NCBI GenBank assembly: GCA_905215125.1
Contig: CAJMOV010000095.1
Location: 1-7,278 of the forward strand
DNA: 7,278 nucleotides
Source of the DNA: an uncultured bacterium
GTDB taxonomy: Bacteria; Bacillota; Clostridia; Oscillospirales; Butyricicoccaceae
Direction of reading: 5' to 3'
A program made the translations under genes and the position numbers. The first letter of the stretch is position 1. Each line of letters opens with the position of its first letter. Below are positions 6,839-7,278 of the stretch, piece by piece. Under the pieces are notes generated by a model that saw nothing but the letters and a program-made list of their open reading frames with translations, made no database searches and was not told where the DNA came from.

Positions 6839-6865
6839 GCTTTTCCGCCCAAGGGACGGAAAAGC
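6839..6865 (+). repeat. Hairpin between argS and the protease gene
   Basis: GCTTTTCCG (6839-6847) pairs perfectly with CGGAAAAGC (6857-6865) around a 9-nt loop. The loop contains CCC and GGG, which could extend the pairing. C-rich sequence rather than a T run follows, so it is not a standard intrinsic terminator. It may act as a partial terminator or an mRNA stability or processing element in the 83-nt gap after argS. Confidence 0.5.
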
Positions 6866-6894
6866 CCCCGCACCCCTGAAAGGAAAGGATTATT

Positions 6895-7278
6895 ATGAAA
6901 AAACTGGTATCCCTGCTGCTTGTCGCCCTGCTGCTGTGCTCGTCCCTTCCCGCAGCCGCCCTGTCGGCCGAGGAACGCTATGAGCGCATGGAAATTGTCA
7001 TGGAGTTTATCAAGCTGTACGGCATAGGCTCGCCGGAGGGGGACGACCCGCTGGCCCGCGCCCTGCTGACCCTGTTTGAGGACGAGGACAGCTTTAACCT
7101 CTTTATGGACGCCATGCTGAGCAGCTATGACAGCCACAGCATGTTCATCCCGGCCGAAAGCTATGACGACGCCTTTCCGCAGACGTCGAGCTACGTCGGC
7201 GTCGGCATTACCATGCAGCAGGACATAATCGCCGCACGCAGGCGCGGATTGTGCGACGGATCGGGCAGTCCTGCCTTC
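6895..7278 (+). CDS. Secreted S41 (CtpA-like) peptidase, 5' part
   Basis: This gene runs off the window; 128 codons are seen. Residues 1-25 form a signal peptide: KK, then a Leu-rich core, then cleavage around PAAALSA. C15 is not in a good lipobox. The mature start resembles the helical N-terminal region of C-terminal processing peptidases. SSYDSHSMFIPAESYDDAF (about 84-102) followed by YVGVGITMQQ matches the lead into the PDZ domain. GSPAF at the very end matches the PDZ loop. Between them the residues IIAARRRGLCDG are Arg-rich and do not look like the expected beta strands, so a compensated frameshift or sequence error near 7225-7265 is suspected. The catalytic Ser/Lys region lies beyond the window. 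AAAGGA is 5 nt before the ATG. Family call is likely; activity cannot be judged. Confidence 0.75.
   Translation, partial: MKKLVSLLLVALLLCSSLPAAALSAEERYERMEIVMEFIKLYGIGSPEGDDPLARALLTLFEDEDSFNLFMDAMLSSYDSHSMFIPAESYDDAFPQTSSYVGVGITMQQDIIAARRRGLCDGSGSPAF

Overview
This window looks like a chromosomal segment of a GC-rich, anaerobic, fermentative Firmicute, probably a clostridial Oscillospiraceae/Ruminococcaceae-type gut bacterium. The reasons are strong AAGGAG/GGAGG ribosome binding sites before almost every gene, the DUF1934 (YwiB)-argS gene pair typical of Firmicutes, and a sodium-pumping oxaloacetate decarboxylase whose biotin carrier is a separate small protein. The taxonomic call is inference from gene content and style; no rRNA or other marker is present.

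Left arm (118-4261, minus strand): one compact operon, read from right to left. In transcription order it holds the carboxyltransferase (alpha) subunit, the small membrane gamma/delta subunit (OadG), a free biotin carrier protein, the multi-spanning beta subunit (OadB), and a creatininase-family metallohydrolase. Gaps are about 0-12 nt, stop codons merge into the next ribosome binding site, and a strong intrinsic terminator starts inside the last stop codon. Together the first four proteins should transfer CO2 from oxaloacetate to biotin, carry carboxybiotin to the membrane, decarboxylate it there and export Na+. The creatininase-like fifth gene is not a known part of this pump.

Middle (4262-4642): a 381-nt divergent control region. 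It holds a predicted extended -10 promoter for the decarboxylase operon. A Rex-like (NADH/NAD+-sensing repressor) operator candidate lies exactly over its -10 box. A terminator-like hairpin faces right with no gene behind it, and a second promoter drives the right arm.

Right arm (4643-7278, plus strand): a DUF1934 protein, then arginyl-tRNA synthetase (argS) 27 nt downstream. After an 83-nt gap with a hairpin comes the start of a secreted S41 (CtpA-like) protease that runs off the window. Near the window edge the protease reading frame loses family resemblance for about 12-15 codons and then regains it, which suggests a compensated frameshift or sequence error.

No tRNA, rRNA, CRISPR array, insertion sequence or phage element was found. 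The genes are mostly recognisable housekeeping or energy-metabolism families; the novelty lies in the control region and in the creatininase linked to the pump.
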